A stretch of 64,000 nt of DNA from Thiolapillus brandeum (GCF_000828615.1 NZ_AP012273.1:1674001-1738000), one strand, 5' to 3'; shown: positions 9,624-20,089, numbered from the stretch's first letter. The notes: generated by a model from the letters alone, not told the origin. Translations and numbers: made by a program.

Positions 9624-10277
9624 TTATTCCATACGAGAGCGCAACCAGGCGGGAATTTCCTGCAACGCATCAAACACCGTCAGGGCCCCCTGTTGCCGCA
9701 GACGTTGGGACGAATGCACGCCATGGCTGACACCCACCGCATCACTGGCGGCATTTGCCGCCATTTGCATATCATATTCCGTGTCCCCTACTACCAGAGT
9801 CCTGCTGTTGTCCACTCCCAGGTAGTCCATCACATCCAGCAACATTTGCGGATGGGGTTTGGAAAAGGTTTCATCCGCACAACGGGTGTAGTGGAAAAAC
9901 CGGCCCAGGCCGCTGTGCTCGAGCTCCATGTCCAACCCCCGGCGACTTTTGCCCGTTGCCACTGCCAGCATATAGTCCCGGGAGGCCAGTTCCCTGAGCA
10001 GTTCTTCAGCCCCGGCGAACAGAGGAGATGGCTGACGATCCTTGCGCAGAAAATGTTCACGATACCGGGTGGCCAATGCATCGACCCGGGCGTCATCAGC
10101 CCCGGGAAACAACCGGGTAACGGCCTGGTGCAGGCCCAGCCCAATAACATCCCGCGCTGTGTCGGCATCCGGCACCGCACAGCCCAGATCCTCAGCCGCT
10201 TTCTGCAGACAGTGGACGATGGTCGCTTCTGAATCCATGAGGGTTCCATCCCAGTCGAAAACAATCAATTCATACAT
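9624..10277 (-). CDS. HAD-superfamily phosphatase (phosphoglycolate phosphatase-like)
   Basis: 217 residues of HAD subfamily IA. Motif I DWDGTLMDSE carries the nucleophile and acid/base aspartates; motif II is VATGKS; motif III/IV is K..P ... VVGDTEYDMQMA. A helical cap lies at about 15-85. The ATG at 10277 shares one base with the rluC stop (TGATG); a GTG one codon earlier is possible. A HAD hydrolase directly after rluC is a common pairing in Pseudomonas and relatives. The substrate cannot be named: Gph-like enzymes act on 2-phosphoglycolate, but many homologues are promiscuous. Confidence 0.9.
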   Translation of the reverse strand: MYELIVFDWDGTLMDSEATIVHCLQKAAEDLGCAVPDADTARDVIGLGLHQAVTRLFPGADDARVDALATRYREHFLRKDRQPSPLFAGAEELLRELASRDYMLAVATGKSRRGLDMELEHSGLGRFFHYTRCADETFSKPHPQMLLDVMDYLGVDNSRTLVVGDTEYDMQMAANAASDAVGVSHGVHSSQRLRQQGALTVFDALQEIPAWLRSRME

Positions 10278-11215
10278 CACAGCTTGTCCAGCAATCGTTG
10301 CAGTTCCGCTGAAAGCGGTGCATCAAAGGTATAAGGTTCATTTCTGTCCGGCCAGGGAAAACGCAGGCTGGCGGCATGCAGAAACAGGCGTTTCAGTCCC
10401 AGTTGGCGGAAATCGCGATTTGCCTGTTCATCACCATATTTTTCATCCCCAAGAATCGGGGTGCCCAAATATTGGGCATGCACACGGATCTGGTGAGTGC
10501 GGCCGGTCTTGAGTTCCGCTTCCACCAGAGTGGCGTTGGGAAAACGCTTGAGAACCCTGAATTCCGTATGTGCATCCTTGCCCGCTGCATCCACGCGCAC
10601 CATCCTCTCACCACTTCTCAGGGTGTTCTTTTTCAAGGGTACCTTGACCTGCTGACGATCCCGGCTCCAGCGTCCCGCCAACAAAGCCACGTAACGCTTG
10701 CGCACGCGCCCATCTCTTTGCAATTGCTGCAGAATCCTGAGAGCACTGCGCTTTTTGGCCAGCATCAGGCAACCGGAGGTATCTCTGTCCAGGCGGTGCG
10801 CCAGTTCGAGAGATTTTTGATCGGGTCGGCTGGCCCTCAGCAACTCGATAACCCCAAAGGAGATACCACTGCCGCCATGCACTGCCAAGCCGGATTCCTT
10901 GTTAAGTATTAACAATAAGTTATCTTCATATATTACTGTTTTCTCAATTCTTTCTATTTGATTTCCTGATGGAACACCCGGTATCGACGCCTCCGGCAAA
11001 CGCACGGGAGGAATCCTCACCACGTCACCAGCCGCCAGTTTTCTGCCCGCCTTCGCCCTGCCCTTGTTGACCCGAACCTCGCCCTTACGCAACAGACGAT
11101 AAACCAGAGCACGTGGCACCCCCTTGAGTTCACGCAACAGGAAATTGTCAATGCGCTGACCATCACCTCGTTCATCGACGGTGACATGGCGCACACGCGG
11201 AGTTTTTTGATTCAT
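10277..11215 (-). CDS. rluC: 23S rRNA pseudouridine synthase RluC
   Basis: Makes pseudouridines at 955, 2504 and 2580 of 23S rRNA in E. coli. An S4 domain (about 20-80; RIDNFLLRELKGVPRALVYR, KGEVRVNKGRAK) precedes the RluA-type catalytic domain with HRLDRDTSGCL holding the catalytic Asp, and LKTGRTHQIRVHAQYLG. The start is placed at ATG 11215 (312 residues). An ATG nine codons upstream (11242) almost abuts a TATAAT at 11245-11250 and would lie at the predicted transcription start. The gene is divergent from rne, as in enterics and pseudomonads, and is followed by a coupled HAD gene. Confidence 0.95.
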   Translation of the reverse strand: MNQKTPRVRHVTVDERGDGQRIDNFLLRELKGVPRALVYRLLRKGEVRVNKGRAKAGRKLAAGDVVRIPPVRLPEASIPGVPSGNQIERIEKTVIYEDNLLLILNKESGLAVHGGSGISFGVIELLRASRPDQKSLELAHRLDRDTSGCLMLAKKRSALRILQQLQRDGRVRKRYVALLAGRWSRDRQQVKVPLKKNTLRSGERMVRVDAAGKDAHTEFRVLKRFPNATLVEAELKTGRTHQIRVHAQYLGTPILGDEKYGDEQANRDFRQLGLKRLFLHAASLRFPWPDRNEPYTFDAPLSAELQRLLDKL

Positions 11216-11244
11216 GGCAGGCAGGGACGATACAGGAAACATGC

Positions 11245-11250
11245 ATTATA
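11245..11250 (-). promoter_or_regulatory. Consensus -10 box upstream of rluC
   Basis: A perfect TATAAT on the minus strand. No convincing -35 lies 17 bp further upstream, so activity is uncertain. If used, transcription starts near 11238, which argues for the rluC start at 11215. Confidence 0.45.
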
Positions 11251-11324
11251 CCCGGCCTGAACAATCCGCAGGTATCTCCTGCCTGGGCCAAACAGGCGGA
11301 ACCTATGCCAGACAGCTTCGAACA

Positions 11325-11354
11325 TTGGACTATGTTGCTGATTTTTGGTATATT
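11325..11354 (+). promoter_or_regulatory. Likely rne promoter
   Basis: TTGGAC (11325-11330) and TATATT (11349-11354) have an 18 bp spacer. The predicted start near 11361 would give a leader of about 487 nt, comparable to the 361-nt leader of E. coli rne, which mediates RNase E autoregulation. Confidence 0.5.
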
Positions 11355-11360
11355 TCGCTG

Positions 11361-11847
11361 GCAAAAGATCCCTTTGGGTTTCTTTTACAGATTTTCCGGT
11401 TCCCTGTCCAAAGCGTTTTCATACAGACGGGGTTCCTCCGGGATGATGTGGTGTGTCTGCCCAAAGTGCCTCAGGCCCAGAGCAACACGCATATCCATCA
11501 TCTCTAGTACCAGGATACACATGAGAGATCATTGCCAGAGCAATGATCATGGATAGATTTTTGAGCAATGCGGATTGCCCAGCCGACAAACTGATGTCGG
11601 CATGCACAGGAAAGACCTGCGGATTGGCCATTACACAGCCAGGAGTTTGTCGGATTTGACCGTTTGAAGCCAAACAGTGTTATCTCCGACAGATTCCTGG
11701 AGCGCGACTCGAGCACCCGGGTTATACAGCCCTTTTGGGAGCCAGCACGCCAATGGCCATCGACCGTTTGAACGCTCTTGTCTGGGGATAGACCCCGGAG
11801 CGCCTTTTTCCTATGTCCGGCAAGCTGTACGCGACACAGGACAATAC
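11361..11847 (+). promoter_or_regulatory. Long structured 5' leader of rne
   Basis: About 490 bases without a convincing gene. Perfect stems include GATCATTG/CAATGATC (11527-11534 with 11541-11548) and CCGACA/TGTCGG (11583-11588 with 11595-11600). A third, larger hairpin lies at 11773-11802. The length and structure suggest the RNase E feedback system known from E. coli, but no sequence similarity to the E. coli hairpins is evident. Confidence 0.5.
11773..11809 (+). terminator. Attenuator-like hairpin before rne
   Basis: CGCTC and CTGGGG pair with CCCCG and GAGCG around the loop ATAGA, followed by CC and five T residues (11805-11809). This intrinsic-terminator shape lies 39 nt before the rne ATG and points into the gene, so conditional termination is possible. 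Confidence 0.45.
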
Positions 11848-14688
11848 ATGAAAAGAATGCTGATCAACGCAACTCAGCCGGAAGAGTTGCGCGTGGCCAT
11901 TGTGGACGGCCAGAAACTCTATAACCTCGACATCGAAAGCCCCGGTCGGGAACGCAAGAAAGCCAACATCTACAAGGGGAAGATCACCCGGGTAGAACCC
12001 AGCCTGGAAGCTGCCTTCATCGACTACGGTGCTGAACGCCACGGCTTTCTGCCCCTGAAGGAAATTGCCCACAGCTACTTCAACCCCAAGTCCCTGGAAG
12101 GCAACAAACGCCCCAGCATCCGTGAAGCCCTGCGCGAAGGCCAGGAAATCACCATCCAGGTTGAGAAGGAAGAGCGTGGCAACAAGGGCGCAGCCCTCAC
12201 CACCTTCATTTCACTGGCAGGCCGCTACCTGGTACTCATGCCCAACAATCCCCGCGCAGGCGGTGTATCCCGGCGCATTGAAGGCCAGGAACGCACGGAA
12301 CTGAAAAAGGCCATGAGCCAACTGGAAGTCCCCGATGGCATGGGCCTGATCGTGCGTACCGCTGGCGTGGGAAAAAGCGCTGAGGAACTGCAATGGGATC
12401 TCGATTACCTGCTGCAATTGTGGGGCGCCATCGAAACCTCCACTCAGGAGCGCAAAGCGCCCTTTCTGGTATACCAGGACAGCAATGTCATTATCCGCTC
12501 CATGCGCGACTATCTGCGCGCGGACATCGGTGAGATCCTTATCGACAGTCCTGAGATCTATACCGAGGCCAGGGATTTCATTCAGCAGGTCATGCCCCGC
12601 TACCTCAAACAGCTTAAATTGTACGAGGACGAAGTTCCCCTGTTCTCCCGCTACCAGATCGAATCCCAGATCGAGACCGCCTTCCAGCGCGAAGTGCGCC
12701 TTCCCTCGGGCGGATCCATCGTCATCGATCCCACCGAAGCCCTGACATCCATCGACATCAACTCGGCCCGCGCCACCAAGGGCCACAATATCGAAGATAC
12801 GGCCCTGACCACCAACCTGGAAGCTTCTGAAGAAATCGCCCGACAGCTTCGCTTGCGGGACATGGGCGGCCTGTTCGTCATCGACTACATCGATATGGGG
12901 CCCTCTAAGAATCAGCGCCAGGTGGAAAACCGCCTGCGTGACGCCATGAAGGAGGACCGCGCCCGAGTGCGTATTGGCCGCATCTCCCGCTTTGGCCTGT
13001 TGGAAATGTCCCGCCAGCGCCTGCGCCCGTCACTGGGTGAATCGGCCCACCAGGTGTGTCCCCGTTGTGACGGCCAGGGTCATATCCGGGATGTGGAATC
13101 TCTGGCGCTGTCCATTTTGCGTATCATCGAGGAAGAAGCCCTCAAGGAAAATACGGGCAGGGTACAAGCCCAGTTGCCAGTGGAAGTTGCAACCTTCCTT
13201 CTCAATGAGAAACGTCAGCCCATCTCGGAAATCGAGTCCCGCCACAACATCAATGTGGTGCTGATCCCCAACAAACACCTGGAAACACCTCACTACAGCA
13301 TCGAGCGTGTGCGCCGGCAGGATTTACCTCGAGACAGCAACTCCAGCTACAACCTGGTTGCCGAACCCGAAATGGCCGCAGCAGCCAGTCAGGAACAGCA
13401 ACGTAAGCAAATCGAACAGCCGGCCGTGAAGAATATCTCTCCTGCCCCTCGCGAGAATGTGCCTGAACCCCAAAAACAGGCCCCTCAACAGAACCAGGAA
13501 AAGCCGGAAGGTGGATTCATCAAACGCCTGTTCTCCATTTTCACCTCGGTACCAGCAGAAGAAACGCCCGAGAAAGAAGCCGAAAAACCCAAACAGGCAA
13601 AGAACGGTAATCGCCGCAGCAACAACCGTCGTGGCGGCAATCGTAACCGCCAGGACAATCGGGGCGGCAACAAGGGTGGAAAAAAACCACCCCAACAAAA
13701 AACCAGCGGCCAGAACAGGAAACCCGCAGAGCAAAAAGGGAACAAACAGGAAGACGGCAAAGAGCCACAGGAAAACCGCAACAGTTCAGGCCAGAAACGC
13801 AGTCGCCGGGGTGGACGCGGCCGGGGACGCGGTCCCGGGTCTCGCCAGAGTCAGGTACGTCAACAACAGGATGGCAACAAGAAGCCTGAAGCGCCTGCCA
13901 GCGAAAACAAGGCGGGCACTGCTCAGAAACCTGCGCCTCAGCCTCCTTCGGAAAAGCAGCAACCGGCAGCAGAAGCTACCAGGGAAACGCCGGTAAAAGA
14001 GAAGTCTGAACCTAAAGTCAAGCGCACCATTTCTTCAGGTAGTCTGAAATCAAAGTCCTCTGTACCGCGCCTGGACGAAACAAAAAAGACCGCCCGGAAA
14101 GCTGTCGGGAAAGAGGATCCTGCACAGCCCAAAACAAACGGCCCGGCTCCTGCGGCAGAAAACAAACCCGCGCCGGCAATTGAAGGCAAGGCCGAAGAGA
14201 AACCCGCCAACGCCCCCTCAAAGCCTGCCAAAGCGGCGTCAGAAAGCTCATCTGCACCTGGTGGTGACACCAACAATCAGTTGCCGGTGAAGAAAGCGCC
14301 CGCTGCCCTGGTTCCCGCTGCCACACCAGCTGCCGAGAAAAGCGCAGACAGCCCTCCCGAAAGGAAAACCTCAGGGGAGAATGCCAGCAGTACCACTGTG
14401 TCCAGTGACAACTCACCAGCCGAAAAAGAGGAGAAGCCTGCGAAGGAACGTCCTGTACGCAAGAAAGTGGCCAAGAAAAAGACTGCCAAGAAAAAAGTAA
14501 GCAAAAAGAAAGTGGCCAAGAAAAAAGTCGCGGCCAAGGCGGAAGCCCCCAAAGAGAAGGCTCCCGACGCACCGGCTATACCCCAGGAAAAGCCACCGGC
14601 ACCTGTTGCAGCCCAAAAGCCAGCGGCAGAGGCTCCCTCGCCGCCGTCAGCCGAAAAGAAACCCCAGGAGAATAAGCCTGAAGACTGA
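11848..14688 (+). CDS. rne: Ribonuclease E
   Basis: Essential endoribonuclease and degradosome scaffold. 946 residues from the ATG at 11848, which gives the canonical start [21 protein letters not shown]. The catalytic half (about 1-515) has the S1 domain with [19 protein letters not shown], the DNase I-like site with [10 protein letters not shown] and FVIDYIDM, and the Zn-link CPRCDGQG. The C-terminal half (about 540-946) is low complexity: Arg/Gly-rich RNA-binding blocks ([23 protein letters not shown]) and a final Lys/Ala/Pro region with KKKVAKKK-type repeats like histone H1. Scaffold motifs are not recognisable. An earlier in-frame start would add 57 residues unlike any RNase E, so it was rejected. 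Confidence 0.97.
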   Translation: MKRMLINATQPEELRVAIVDGQKLYNLDIESPGRERKKANIYKGKITRVEPSLEAAFIDYGAERHGFLPLKEIAHSYFNPKSLEGNKRPSIREALREGQEITIQVEKEERGNKGAALTTFISLAGRYLVLMPNNPRAGGVSRRIEGQERTELKKAMSQLEVPDGMGLIVRTAGVGKSAEELQWDLDYLLQLWGAIETSTQERKAPFLVYQDSNVIIRSMRDYLRADIGEILIDSPEIYTEARDFIQQVMPRYLKQLKLYEDEVPLFSRYQIESQIETAFQREVRLPSGGSIVIDPTEALTSIDINSARATKGHNIEDTALTTNLEASEEIARQLRLRDMGGLFVIDYIDMGPSKNQRQVENRLRDAMKEDRARVRIGRISRFGLLEMSRQRLRPSLGESAHQVCPRCDGQGHIRDVESLALSILRIIEEEALKENTGRVQAQLPVEVATFLLNEKRQPISEIESRHNINVVLIPNKHLETPHYSIERVRRQDLPRDSNSSYNLVAEPEMAAAASQEQQRKQIEQPAVKNISPAPRENVPEPQKQAPQQNQEKPEGGFIKRLFSIFTSVPAEETPEKEAEKPKQAKNGNRRSNNRRGGNRNRQDNRGGNKGGKKPPQQKTSGQNRKPAEQKGNKQEDGKEPQENRNSSGQKRSRRGGRGRGRGPGSRQSQVRQQQDGNKKPEAPASENKAGTAQKPAPQPPSEKQQPAAEATRETPVKEKSEPKVKRTISSGSLKSKSSVPRLDETKKTARKAVGKEDPAQPKTNGPAPAAENKPAPAIEGKAEEKPANAPSKPAKAASESSSAPGGDTNNQLPVKKAPAALVPAATPAAEKSADSPPERKTSGENASSTTVSSDNSPAEKEEKPAKERPVRKKVAKKKTAKKKVSKKKVAKKKVAAKAEAPKEKAPDAPAIPQEKPPAPVAAQKPAAEAPSPPSAEKKPQENKPED

Positions 14689-14702
14689 TTCAGGACAACA
14701 AT

Positions 14703-14733
14703 AAAAAGCCGCGTTCATCGACGCGGCTTTTTT
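14703..14733 (+). terminator. Intrinsic terminator of rne
   Basis: AAAAAGCCGCGT, loop TCATCG, ACGCGGC and then TTTTTT. It is a near-perfect stem with T tracts on both strands, 14 nt after the rne stop. It could also serve the convergent phosphatase gene. Confidence 0.9.
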
Positions 14734-14786
14734 GGTTCACAGAGAATGATTCCGGATGAACGACTCACTTTCGACCAGAAGGTGAA

Positions 14787-15275
14787 TCACAAGTGGTTTT
14801 GCCGAATATCCTCCAGCAAACCCCGGGAAGCAGCCTCAATCATATCAAACACCTGCTCAAACCCCTGTTCTCCACCGTAGTAGGGATCCGGCACTTCGGC
14901 AATACCGTAATCATCTGCAAAGTCCATAAACAGGCTGAGTCTATTTTCCATACCCGCAGGGCACAGGCCGGAAAGAATCTCCAGATTTTCCTTGTCCATG
15001 GCCAGAATATAATCAAACCGGTGAAAGTCCTCCATTTCCACCTGGCGCCCGCGTAAATCAGACAGATCGATACTACGGCCTGCGGCTGTGGCTTGGGCAC
15101 GTCGATCCGGTGGCTGACCCACATGGTAGGCGTGAGTTCCCGCCGAATCGGTTTCGATGCGATGGGCCAGCCCTTCCTCTTCGACCAGTTTGCGAAAAAC
15201 GCCTTGGGCTGTGGGAGAACGGCAGATGTTGCCCATACAGACTAATAAGACCCGGATTGTTCGATTGTCACTCAA
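14787..15275 (-). CDS. Low-molecular-weight protein-tyrosine phosphatase
   Basis: 162 residues. The active-site loop CMGNICRSP (Cys13, Arg19) is close to the N-terminus and the general-acid Asp is in VPDPYYGG near residue 128; together these define a catalytically competent LMW-PTP/arsenate reductase fold. The start appears to be TTG at 15275, since no in-frame ATG precedes the P-loop. AAGG lies about 9 nt upstream. It ends facing the rne terminator. Bacterial members dephosphorylate tyrosine kinases of polysaccharide export or serve as arsenate reductases; no kinase gene is nearby, so the partner is unknown. Confidence 0.9.
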   Translation of the reverse strand: MSDNRTIRVLLVCMGNICRSPTAQGVFRKLVEEEGLAHRIETDSAGTHAYHVGQPPDRRAQATAAGRSIDLSDLRGRQVEMEDFHRFDYILAMDKENLEILSGLCPAGMENRLSLFMDFADDYGIAEVPDPYYGGEQGFEQVFDMIEAASRGLLEDIRQNHL

Positions 15276-15610
15276 TGGGTTATACCTTGAAAAAGTGCCG
15301 GATACACCAGCGTATTAGCGTATCCGGCCACAACAGAAATAATGATTCATGGTATGTTTTCCGCTATCGATTTACAACTCTCCGGCCCCGGCTGTGTTAT
15401 CGGAATACGAAATTTCCCGTCCGTATCATGTTGTCCCAAATCATGCGGGCACCATGTACCAGCACGGCCATCCATCGGGCTTGTGGTCCCCATATGCCGT
15501 GCACTGCTGAGACAACCCGTCATCACATATTCAGTTTCGGCTGACAGGCTTGGTACCGGAGGCCCATCCTCCTTCACGAAGCAACACCGCCCGCACATCT
15601 CAGTACCTGA
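15276..15610. other. Intergenic stretch without a convincing gene
   Basis: 335 bases between the phosphatase and copZ. Open frames exist on both strands but lack a plausible ribosome site or family-like sequence. The only clear element is an inverted repeat, GCCGGATAC (15297-15305) with GTATCCGGC (15320-15328). Confidence 0.5.
15297..15328. repeat. 9-bp perfect inverted repeat
   Basis: GCCGGATAC and GTATCCGGC with a 14-base loop, about 20 bp upstream of the phosphatase start. It could be an operator or an RNA stem; there is no T tract. It does not match the MerR/CueR copper-site pattern. Confidence 0.5.
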
Positions 15611-15820
15611 TCAGTGTGCCACCTCAGCCTCGTATCCCGCTTCCTTTACCGCTGCGATCAGGTCTTCCACATTGGCTTCTCCCTGGACCACGGCTCCGCC
15701 CGGCTCCAGGCTGACACCGGCTTCCACAACACCTGGCACGGCTTCCAGAGCTTTTTTGGTATGCGCCATGCAGTGACCGCAGGTCATGCCGGTAATCTTG
15801 AGTCGGGTTTCAGTAGTCAT
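15611..15820 (-). CDS. copZ: Copper chaperone CopZ-like HMA protein
   Basis: 69-residue single HMA domain with GMTCGHCMAH near the N-terminus (Cys14, Cys17), carrying Cu(I) in the cytoplasm to the P-type ATPase. The ATG at 15820 follows AGGAGG at ideal spacing, and an upstream in-frame extension was rejected for that reason. The gene starts 5 nt after the copA ATPase stop, so it is the last gene of the copper operon. Low-complexity changes are absent and the fold is full length. Confidence 0.93.
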   Translation of the reverse strand: MTTETRLKITGMTCGHCMAHTKKALEAVPGVVEAGVSLEPGGAVVQGEANVEDLIAAVKEAGYEAEVAH

Positions 15821-15824
15821 ATTC

Positions 15825-18797
15825 TTACCTCCTGGTTTCTGTATCAGGTTTGAAAAAACGCAGCCGGTTGGCATTGGTCACCACTGTGACCGAAGAAAGC
15901 GCCATGGCGGCGCTGGCAAACATGGGTTCGAGCATCCAGCCGGTGAGCGGATAGAGTATCCCTGCGGCCAGAGGAATGCCCGTGATATTGTAGATGAAGG
16001 CTCCAAACAGGTTCTGCCGGATGTTGCGCAAAGTGGCTGTGGAAATGGCAATGGCAGTACTGACATTGGACAGTGAATCCCCGGCCAGGGTGATATCTGC
16101 ATTGTCGATGGCCACGTCCGTGCCACTGCCAATGGCAAAGCCCGTATCCGCCTGGGCCAGAGCCGGCGCATCATTGACGCCATCGCCCACCATACCCACC
16201 TTGTGACCCTGGGACTGCAATGCCTTGACGACTTCCAGTTTGTCCTCCGGCATCACTTCACTGTGCACCTCGTATATGCCCAGGGTGGCAGCAACTGCCT
16301 GGGCGGTAACCTGGTTGTCCCCCGTACACATCACCACCTGCACGCCCCGTTCCTGCAAGGCTCTGACGGCAGCTGGCGTATCCTCACGCACGGGATCCCG
16401 CAGAATCAGCAGTCCACGCAGCCCCTCATCGGTCGCCAGCCAGATGGGAGTCCCTCCCTGACGGGCTTCCTCATCGGCCTTGTCCTGCAAATCTTTGCTC
16501 AGTGGGATGTTGGCATCCTGAAGAAAATGCTGATTACCCAGGTAGGCAATGTCATTGCCGATGCGGGCCTGGATGCCCCTGCCTGAAACCGCCGCAAAAT
16601 CCTCTATGGGCAGTACCTTCAGACCGCGCTGATCGGCTGCCTGGACGATGGCCTCTGCCAGAGGGTGCTCCGACTGGCTCTCCAGGCTGGCGGCCTGCAC
16701 CAGCAGATCTTCTTCGCTGACACCCTCCACGGGATAGATGGCCGTGACTTCCGGGCGCCCCCGGGTCAGGGTGCCGGTCTTGTCCACCACCAGATGCGTG
16801 AGACTGGAGGCGCTCTGCAAGGCTTCACTGTTGCTGATGAGGATGTTGAGCTGGGCTGCCCTGCCCGTTCCCATCATGATGGCAATGGGCGTGGCCAGGC
16901 CAAGGGCGCAGGGACAGGCAATGACCAGCACCGCAATGCCGGCAGTGAGCGCGTAAGCCAGGGAAGGCGCCGGGCCTGCAAAATACCAGACCAGGAAAGT
17001 CGTCATCGCAATCAGAATCACGATGGGCACGAACACGGCAGAGACCTTGTCCACCAGACGCCCAATGGCAGGCTTGCTCAACTGGGCTTTCTTCACCATA
17101 TCGATGATATGCGAAAGTGTGGTATCACTGGCAGGACGACTCACATCCAGGATGAAGCTGCCCCCCAGGTTGCGGGTACCGCCGATCACCGGATCCCCGG
17201 CCTGTTTTTCGACGGGGATGGGTTCCCCCGTAAGCAGGGACTCATCGACACTGGATCCCCCTTCCACAATCACGCCATCGATGGGAACCGTTTCACCGGG
17301 TCGGACCCGCAGTTTGTCTCCGGGATGCAACAGGGAGACCGGGATCTCCACTTCTTCTTCATCCACGATGACCTTGGCCGTCCTGGGCGCCAGCTTCAGC
17401 AGGGAGCCAATGGCTTCACTGGTGGTGCGCTTGGCTCGCACCTCCAGGGCATGCCCCAGTTGCAGAAAGGCGAGGATAAGCACCGCAGCATCCAGATACA
17501 GTTTGGGATGGCCGGGAATGAATTCGGGATCGATGATGAACAACAGGGAGGACAACCAGGCCGCCGAAGTGCCCAGGGCTACGAGCGTATCCATATTCGC
17601 GGAAAAATGCCGTGCCTGCCTGAGGGCCGTGCGGTAGTAATTGCGTCCACTGAACCACATGGTGAACAACACCAGCAAGGCAATACCTGCCCAGACCACC
17701 TGGCCACTCACCCCCAGGGCGGTACTGGGGGCTTTCAGGTCCGGCAACAGACCACTGAACTCTCCGGCTATGAGTAAACCTCCTACCAGACCAGCCACCA
17801 GGGCGCGCTGCCAGGAACGGCGGATTTCACGACGCGCCTGATCAGCCTGCTCCACATAGGGATCAACAAACTGCTCTTCCACCACAGCCTGCAGGCCCTG
17901 TTTTCGCAGCTTCAGGACCAGTCGCCCGGGATGTACGGCGGTGCGTAACACCATCGTCGGCCAGTGATTCTCCACGATGCCGTCCTTCCCGGACAACAGG
18001 GAGTCCAGAGCGGCCTGGGCCTGTTCCTGGTCTTCCTCATCCGGAAAACGCAGGCGGTATTCGCCGGCAGCGGCTGATTGCTCCACCAGCTTTGCCCCAT
18101 AGCCCTGATCGACCACTGCATTGACCACAGCCTCAGGATCACCACCACGCACCACAGCCCGTTTTTCCACCAGGTTGACACTGGCCTCCCATACTCCCGG
18201 CACGGACAGAATGGCCTTCTCCACCGTGGCCACACAGCTGGAACAGGTCATGTCGCCAATCTCCAGTTCATAGCGGTCATCCGTGACAGGCGCCAGTTCC
18301 GCGAGGCGGGCGGGATATCCCTGATCGACGATGGCCGCCACCACAGCCTGGGGATCCCCCCCCGTTACCAGGGCACTCTGATTCACCAAGTCCACAGCAG
18401 CCTGCTCCACACCGGGAACCGAGAGTATGGCCTTTTCCACCCGGCCTACACAGCTGGCGCAGGTCATTTCATCCACCAGCACCAGGTAGGCATCCGCCTC
18501 GGGTTGGGCTCCGTTCTCTGCCGATTCCGCCCCCTGCCCCGGTTCGGCCAGGGAGCAGCTCTCGGGAATATCAGGCAATGGCCGGGCCGCGTAACCGGCT
18601 TCCTGAATTGCGGCAATCACCTGGCTGGGACGCCCGCCTTTCACCGCCAGGGTTCCAGCCTCCAGATCCACTGCTGCGTTCTTCACGCCGGGAACGCCAA
18701 GGGCCGCTTTCTCCACCCGTGCAGAACAGTGACCACAGGTCATTCCCTCCACCTTCAGTACATAATCTTCGGGAATAACGACTTCATCCTGCTTCAT
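15825..18797 (-). CDS. copA: Copper-exporting P1B-type ATPase CopA with three HMA domains
   Basis: Inner-membrane ATPase that pumps Cu(I) to the periplasm. At 990 residues it is longer than most bacterial CopAs, because it has three N-terminal HMA domains: GMTCGHC (Cys21/24), EMTCASC (Cys113/116) and GDMTCSSC (Cys185/188), then a degenerate fourth HMA-like segment near 220-300. The core has eight membrane helices with the CPC motif in [13 protein letters not shown], phosphorylation site DKTGTL, TGE loop LLTGEP, HP in SEHPLAEA, and [15 protein letters not shown] precedes the ATG. It lies 27 bp after the DUF411 gene and is followed by copZ. Confidence 0.97.
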   Translation of the reverse strand: MKQDEVVIPEDYVLKVEGMTCGHCSARVEKAALGVPGVKNAAVDLEAGTLAVKGGRPSQVIAAIQEAGYAARPLPDIPESCSLAEPGQGAESAENGAQPEADAYLVLVDEMTCASCVGRVEKAILSVPGVEQAAVDLVNQSALVTGGDPQAVVAAIVDQGYPARLAELAPVTDDRYELEIGDMTCSSCVATVEKAILSVPGVWEASVNLVEKRAVVRGGDPEAVVNAVVDQGYGAKLVEQSAAAGEYRLRFPDEEDQEQAQAALDSLLSGKDGIVENHWPTMVLRTAVHPGRLVLKLRKQGLQAVVEEQFVDPYVEQADQARREIRRSWQRALVAGLVGGLLIAGEFSGLLPDLKAPSTALGVSGQVVWAGIALLVLFTMWFSGRNYYRTALRQARHFSANMDTLVALGTSAAWLSSLLFIIDPEFIPGHPKLYLDAAVLILAFLQLGHALEVRAKRTTSEAIGSLLKLAPRTAKVIVDEEEVEIPVSLLHPGDKLRVRPGETVPIDGVIVEGGSSVDESLLTGEPIPVEKQAGDPVIGGTRNLGGSFILDVSRPASDTTLSHIIDMVKKAQLSKPAIGRLVDKVSAVFVPIVILIAMTTFLVWYFAGPAPSLAYALTAGIAVLVIACPCALGLATPIAIMMGTGRAAQLNILISNSEALQSASSLTHLVVDKTGTLTRGRPEVTAIYPVEGVSEEDLLVQAASLESQSEHPLAEAIVQAADQRGLKVLPIEDFAAVSGRGIQARIGNDIAYLGNQHFLQDANIPLSKDLQDKADEEARQGGTPIWLATDEGLRGLLILRDPVREDTPAAVRALQERGVQVVMCTGDNQVTAQAVAATLGIYEVHSEVMPEDKLEVVKALQSQGHKVGMVGDGVNDAPALAQADTGFAIGSGTDVAIDNADITLAGDSLSNVSTAIAISTATLRNIRQNLFGAFIYNITGIPLAAGILYPLTGWMLEPMFASAAMALSSVTVVTNANRLRFFKPDTETRR

Positions 18798-18824
18798 AGG
18801 GCTACCTCCGGGGCCAATCGATTT

Positions 18825-19295
18825 TCAGCGACTGGCATAGATGCCGGTCTTGCCGGTATCGGTAAAGCTGAAAACATCATAGGGGTCTTTGCGGGTACCC
18901 TCCATGCCGGGCGAGCCCATGGGCATACCGGGAACCGCCACACCAGCGATGGCCGGTTTCTCCTTCAACAACTGTTTCACGACATCTGCAGGCACATGCC
19001 CTTCCACGACATAACCACCGATCCTGGCGCTATGGCAGGAACGCAGCTGCCGCGGAACCCCATACTCGTCTTTCTTTGGTGTCACATTGTACTGCTCATG
19101 AACCTCTACGCTAAAGCCATTCTCTCGCATATGCCTCACCCATTTCCTGCAACAGCCACAAGTCGGACTTTTGTACACCACCAAGTCTGCCGCACTCGAT
19201 GTACGCGGTTGAAAGGCCAGCAGGGATGCACCAGCCATGAGAGCCAGTGACAAAGCCGTCCACAGAACGGGTTTGTTTCGTTTTTTGTTGCTCAT
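18825..19295 (-). CDS. DUF411 periplasmic metal-binding protein
   Basis: 156 residues of the DUF411 (CopG-like) family, linked to copper tolerance. A signal peptide ends near SSAADL (about residue 37). The motif YKSPTCGCCRKW (Cys46, Cys48, Cys49) and a later CHSARI with GYVVEGHVPA are typical of the family. The Met-rich segment GMPMGSPGMEG is a further potential Cu(I) site. It lies between copB and the ATPase gene in one minus-strand operon. The exact role is not established; metal binding or transfer in the periplasm is the likely job. Confidence 0.9.
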   Translation of the reverse strand: MSNKKRNKPVLWTALSLALMAGASLLAFQPRTSSAADLVVYKSPTCGCCRKWVRHMRENGFSVEVHEQYNVTPKKDEYGVPRQLRSCHSARIGGYVVEGHVPADVVKQLLKEKPAIAGVAVPGMPMGSPGMEGTRKDPYDVFSFTDTGKTGIYASR

Positions 19296-19329
19296 TTATC
19301 GTTACCTTTTTTGATTGTATTGATGGCAT

Positions 19330-19367
19330 GTCCCTGTCGGATGCGCAGCTGCTCACCCGACAGGGAC
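19330..19367 (-). repeat. Intercistronic hairpin between copB and the DUF411 gene
   Basis: GTCCCTGTCGG (19330-19340) pairs perfectly with CCGACAGGGAC (19357-19367), loop 16 nt, starting a few bases after the copB stop. No T tract follows, so it is more likely an mRNA-stability or processing stem than a terminator. Confidence 0.6.
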
Positions 19368-19373
19368 GACGGA

Positions 19374-20078
19374 TCAGAACCAGAGACGGAAGCCTGCGAC
19401 AAACTCCACATCACTGGTCTCACCACCGGCTGCCTCGGCGTAATCGGCTGTCCTGCCGAATTTGTTCCACCAGTTCACGCCTATGTAAGGCGCAAATTCA
19501 CGCACGATCTCATAACGCAGACGTAACCCCAATGCCAGGTCGGACACTCCTGTTCCCACACCCACTTCCTCATCATCCTTGCTGTAGAGGTTCATCTCCA
19601 GCTCTGGCGACAAGATCAGTTTCTGGGTAAACATGTATTCATATTCCACGGACAAGGCTGCCGCCATTCTTCCGGATTCACCCACATAGGCCGTTGCATC
19701 CACTTCGAACAGATAAGGCGCCAGGCCCTTGACGCCAAAAGCCAGCCAATCACGATCCGGCGTGGGACGGAAGTCATGCCGCCATCCCCCTTGCAGATCC
19801 CAGAAAGGGGCGATGGCCCTGCTGTATAACACCTCGAGGTTGCCCTCTTCCGTGCCTTCACCACTGAGCTTTTCACCCTCCGACTTGAGCCACAGCTTGT
19901 TGAGATCCCTGCCCGCCCAGGCCTGGGCATCCCAGGCCAGTGCCGTACCTTCATCGGCGTCACGTAGTTCGAACTTGTCCATTTTCAGCATGAACAGAAA
20001 GGGATCATCGTTCATACCACCTGCAAGGGCGCTTCCACTCATGCTCAGCGCCAGTATCATCATGTTGATTTTTCTCAT
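19374..20078 (-). CDS. copB: Outer-membrane copper-resistance protein CopB
   Basis: 234 residues matching the C-terminal beta-barrel of CopB/PcoB: DDPFLFMLKMDKFE near the start, LYSRAIAPFWDLQGGWRHDF, GLAPYLFEVDATAYVG, and a final aromatic FRLWF outer-membrane signature. A signal peptide ends at ALAG. The Met/His-rich N-terminal extension of many CopB proteins is missing, so this is the short form. The ATG at 20078 is chosen because TTGAGGAGAAG lies 7 nt upstream; a TTG start would include its own ribosome site. It follows the multicopper oxidase gene by about 11 bp. Confidence 0.93.
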   Translation of the reverse strand: MRKINMMILALSMSGSALAGGMNDDPFLFMLKMDKFELRDADEGTALAWDAQAWAGRDLNKLWLKSEGEKLSGEGTEEGNLEVLYSRAIAPFWDLQGGWRHDFRPTPDRDWLAFGVKGLAPYLFEVDATAYVGESGRMAAALSVEYEYMFTQKLILSPELEMNLYSKDDEEVGVGTGVSDLALGLRLRYEIVREFAPYIGVNWWNKFGRTADYAEAAGGETSDVEFVAGFRLWF

Positions 20079-20089
20079 TTCACTTCTCC

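Noticed and set aside
11677-11847. 57-residue N-terminal extension of RNase E
   Set aside because: Upstream sequence is unlike RNase E and contains leader hairpins; the ATG at 11848 gives the canonical start.
15297-15328. CueR or CopY operator for the copper genes
   Set aside because: Sequence does not match the known operator patterns, and it lies beyond the 3' end of the copper operon.
15347-15598. Minus-strand frame starting MCGR, like YedK/HMCES
   Set aside because: Only the first four residues agree; the later catalytic Asn, Glu and His motifs of that family are missing and no ribosome site is present.
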